Assembly: GCA_013176395.1 (NCBI GenBank)
Contig: JABMLP010000007.1
Coordinates: 682,001-746,000, forward strand
Reading direction: 5' to 3'
From: Venturia oleaginea
Lineage: Eukaryota; Ascomycota; Dothideomycetes; Venturiales; Venturiaceae
DNA: 64,000 nt
Position numbers and translations under genes: made by a program. Below are positions 63,601 through 64,000 of the stretch, one piece after another; position 1 is the stretch's first letter, and each line of letters opens with the position of its first letter. The notes under the pieces are model-generated. The model was not told where the DNA came from. It was given only the letters and a program-made list of their open reading frames with translations, and did no database searches.

Positions 63601-64000
63601 GGCGTCACACTTGGGGGCTGGCTTTCTCTATTGCGCGCCCACTTGGCTATTTTCCAGAGGGATTCAGTGGAGCTTGCTGCCATTTCTACGCGGTCTCTGT
63701 GTGCTTGCCGAAGCGCCTTCTTGATCGTCCGTGTCTTGTGGTTCCTCGCCTCGCGGTAGTTTTCCCATGTCTCCTCCGTGTGTCTTCTCTCGTGTATGCG
63801 CCTTAGACGTTTTGTATCTGCCAATGCTCTCGAGCATGTTCCGTCCCATCCCTCTTTCGCCTTGGTGCATGGTCTTGTGAGGGGAATTGTCTTCGCTGCT
63901 GCATCTTTGATCGCTTTGACTAACTCCATCGTGTACATGTCTAGCGCTGCTTTCGTCCTTGGTCTCCTTCGTGCCGGTAGGGTGTCTCTGAGCGTCCCGC
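60617..64000 (-). mobile_element. Tad1-type LINE, 3' part, runs off the right edge
   Basis: The minus-strand element ends in a (GATT)n tail at 60617-60640 and continues beyond the window at its 5' side. It contains a long ORF2 with RT, RNase H and a terminal Cys-His motif. The endonuclease would lie outside. About 1.1 kb at its 3' end is essentially identical to the truncated copy at 6655-7749, in the same orientation. Its own target duplication cannot be tested because the 5' end is missing. Confidence 0.94.
60909..64000 (-). CDS. LINE ORF2 protein (RT, RNase H), partial
   Basis: The frame is open from the window edge to a stop at 60909-60911, over 1,000 codons, with no nonsense codon. It starts in the linker after the endonuclease (RRRPRTKAALDMYTMELVK). 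RT follows, with PFKAPGPDGIPNKAL, YRPIALLNTIGKAMDAVIAK, LLLLDVSGAFDNVSHKRLL (motif A Asp), GVPQGSPLSPILYIFY and GYIDDAAIL (catalytic Asp pair), and CKYLGVTLDSKLQWKEHI. RNase H has IYTDGSSIDGHTGAAAVWP, AAELQGINLAL, FTDNQAAIRSL and WIPAHEGIDGNEAADQ, so all four catalytic acids are present. The C-terminal CDCREGMQTVAHILLEC is common in fungal LINEs. It appears intact as far as seen. Confidence 0.94.
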   Translation of the reverse strand, partial: GTLRDTLPARRRPRTKAALDMYTMELVKAIKDAAAKTIPLTRPCTKAKEGWDGTCSRALADTKRLRRIHERRHTEETWENYREARNHKTRTIKKALRQAHRDRVEMAASSTESLWKIAKWARNRESQPPSVTPIIKCPTTGNQATTPSAKTILLRDAFFPAPPEADLDDLQDARYDDCIPMPNVTEKEVLDAIQAASPFKAPGPDGIPNKALQTASYMLVGHLATIMNQSLQLGHYPTQFQSSTTVVLRKPGKDDYSTPKAYRPIALLNTIGKAMDAVIAKRLSYLVETHQVIPRMHMGGRKLRSTEHALHAVIERIYNAWNNGKGQVASLLLLDVSGAFDNVSHKRLLHNLRKRKVDERTVRWIASFLSDRRTRIVIDGYESDEYTVETGVPQGSPLSPILYIFYNSDLIEQCDSGDDTAATGYIDDAAILTWGNTTEETCKKLENALEKANCWVKTHASKFAPEKFQLTHFTRRRTRINTQQPVQTAWGCIAPKTTCKYLGVTLDSKLQWKEHIEEIKRKTTKTVNALCSLGSSTWGVSLLDMRKIYRGVVVPQMMYACSIWSNSGMRGKPYTRKTLDTLQSIQARAARIICGAFKATSRVALDIETYLLPVEQQIWKHNTETLSRILTCQDLPKLLDTQFGEPRSRQRASYDSPLYNIYRDAEEKGAANLDKRETIPPFVAAPWWQGPKTHIAPSDEAAHSEHDSVTRVEGNICIYTDGSSIDGHTGAAAVWPLKRQTRSTYMGPETTSTVYAAELQGINLALHMVQTDIEAGNERRDINIFTDNQAAIRSLTRPEGRSGAYIVKRVVQRITQLHEYGAIVNIRWIPAHEGIDGNEAADQAAREATGWREDGEKGPRADMPPELYPLRTTIKTWCWKVVNKQWLTSWKSETKGKATRRYTPKPTKRVLQLHQDRSKRESAILVQMRTEKIGLKAFLFSRSVQGIPDSRCDCREGMQTVAHILLECRKFRDIRRDELGRFPGRNNLRNILTTHKLATKAIRFMEQTRVLGHSGIENAQTTLSIEGRL

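Overview
The window reads as nuclear DNA of a filamentous ascomycete (Pezizomycotina; the class cannot be fixed from this sequence alone). The grounds are short introns (about 47-193 nt) with CTAAC/CTAAT-type branch sites, fungal forms of ASF1, POL2, COX20 and MIC26, zinc-cluster and F-box-like proteins, and fungal transposon families (chromodomain Ty3/gypsy, Tad1-type LINE, Fot1/pogo, Tc1/mariner, hAT). Several transposon copies and one host pseudogene carry stop codons that fit C-to-T decay, as expected where repeat-induced point mutation (RIP) acts or has acted.

Layout. 1-5.2 kb is nested transposon wreckage: a LINE endonuclease scrap, a plus-strand gypsy pol fragment, and a damaged minus-strand gypsy copy split by a foreign solo LTR. 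A possible small cysteine-rich secreted-protein gene lies at 5.7-6.1 kb, and a 5'-truncated LINE with a 14-bp target duplication at 6.65-7.76 kb. ASF1 is at 9.5-10.6 kb. A deletion derivative of a pogo element follows at 11.8-12.9 kb, an F-box/LRR-like gene at 13.8-15.1 kb, and a truncated hAT transposase at 17.4-19.3 kb. The housekeeping core is 21.3-41.7 kb: POL2 and COX20 (divergent), a disordered protein, a zinc-cluster fragment, a bromodomain-like chromatin protein, some doubtful small genes, and MIC26. It is interrupted only by a complete pogo element at 29.9-31.7 kb. Beyond 41.9 kb accessory DNA returns: a Tc1/mariner element with one nonsense codon, a membrane-protein pseudogene, a complete Ty3/gypsy chromovirus (46.3-52.5 kb) with identical LTRs and a 5-bp duplication, a hAT relic holding a second pogo deletion derivative, a solo LTR, two unrecognised divergent genes (56.6-60.0 kb), and a second LINE copy running off the right edge.

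How the parts relate. ASF1 (histone chaperone) and POL2 (leading-strand polymerase) are both S-phase genes and both have MluI-type boxes upstream, so MBF control is plausible. COX20 and MIC26 are mitochondrial inner-membrane proteins. The richest biology is in the mobile elements. The gypsy element has an 11-nt match between its primer-binding site and its own LTR, the signature of Tf1-like self-priming, with gag and pol in a -1 arrangement over an A5 run. Three related pogo elements share an outer terminus and carry iterated subterminal repeats whose sequence differs between them. Two of the three have lost the catalytic domain but keep DNA-binding and C-terminal parts.
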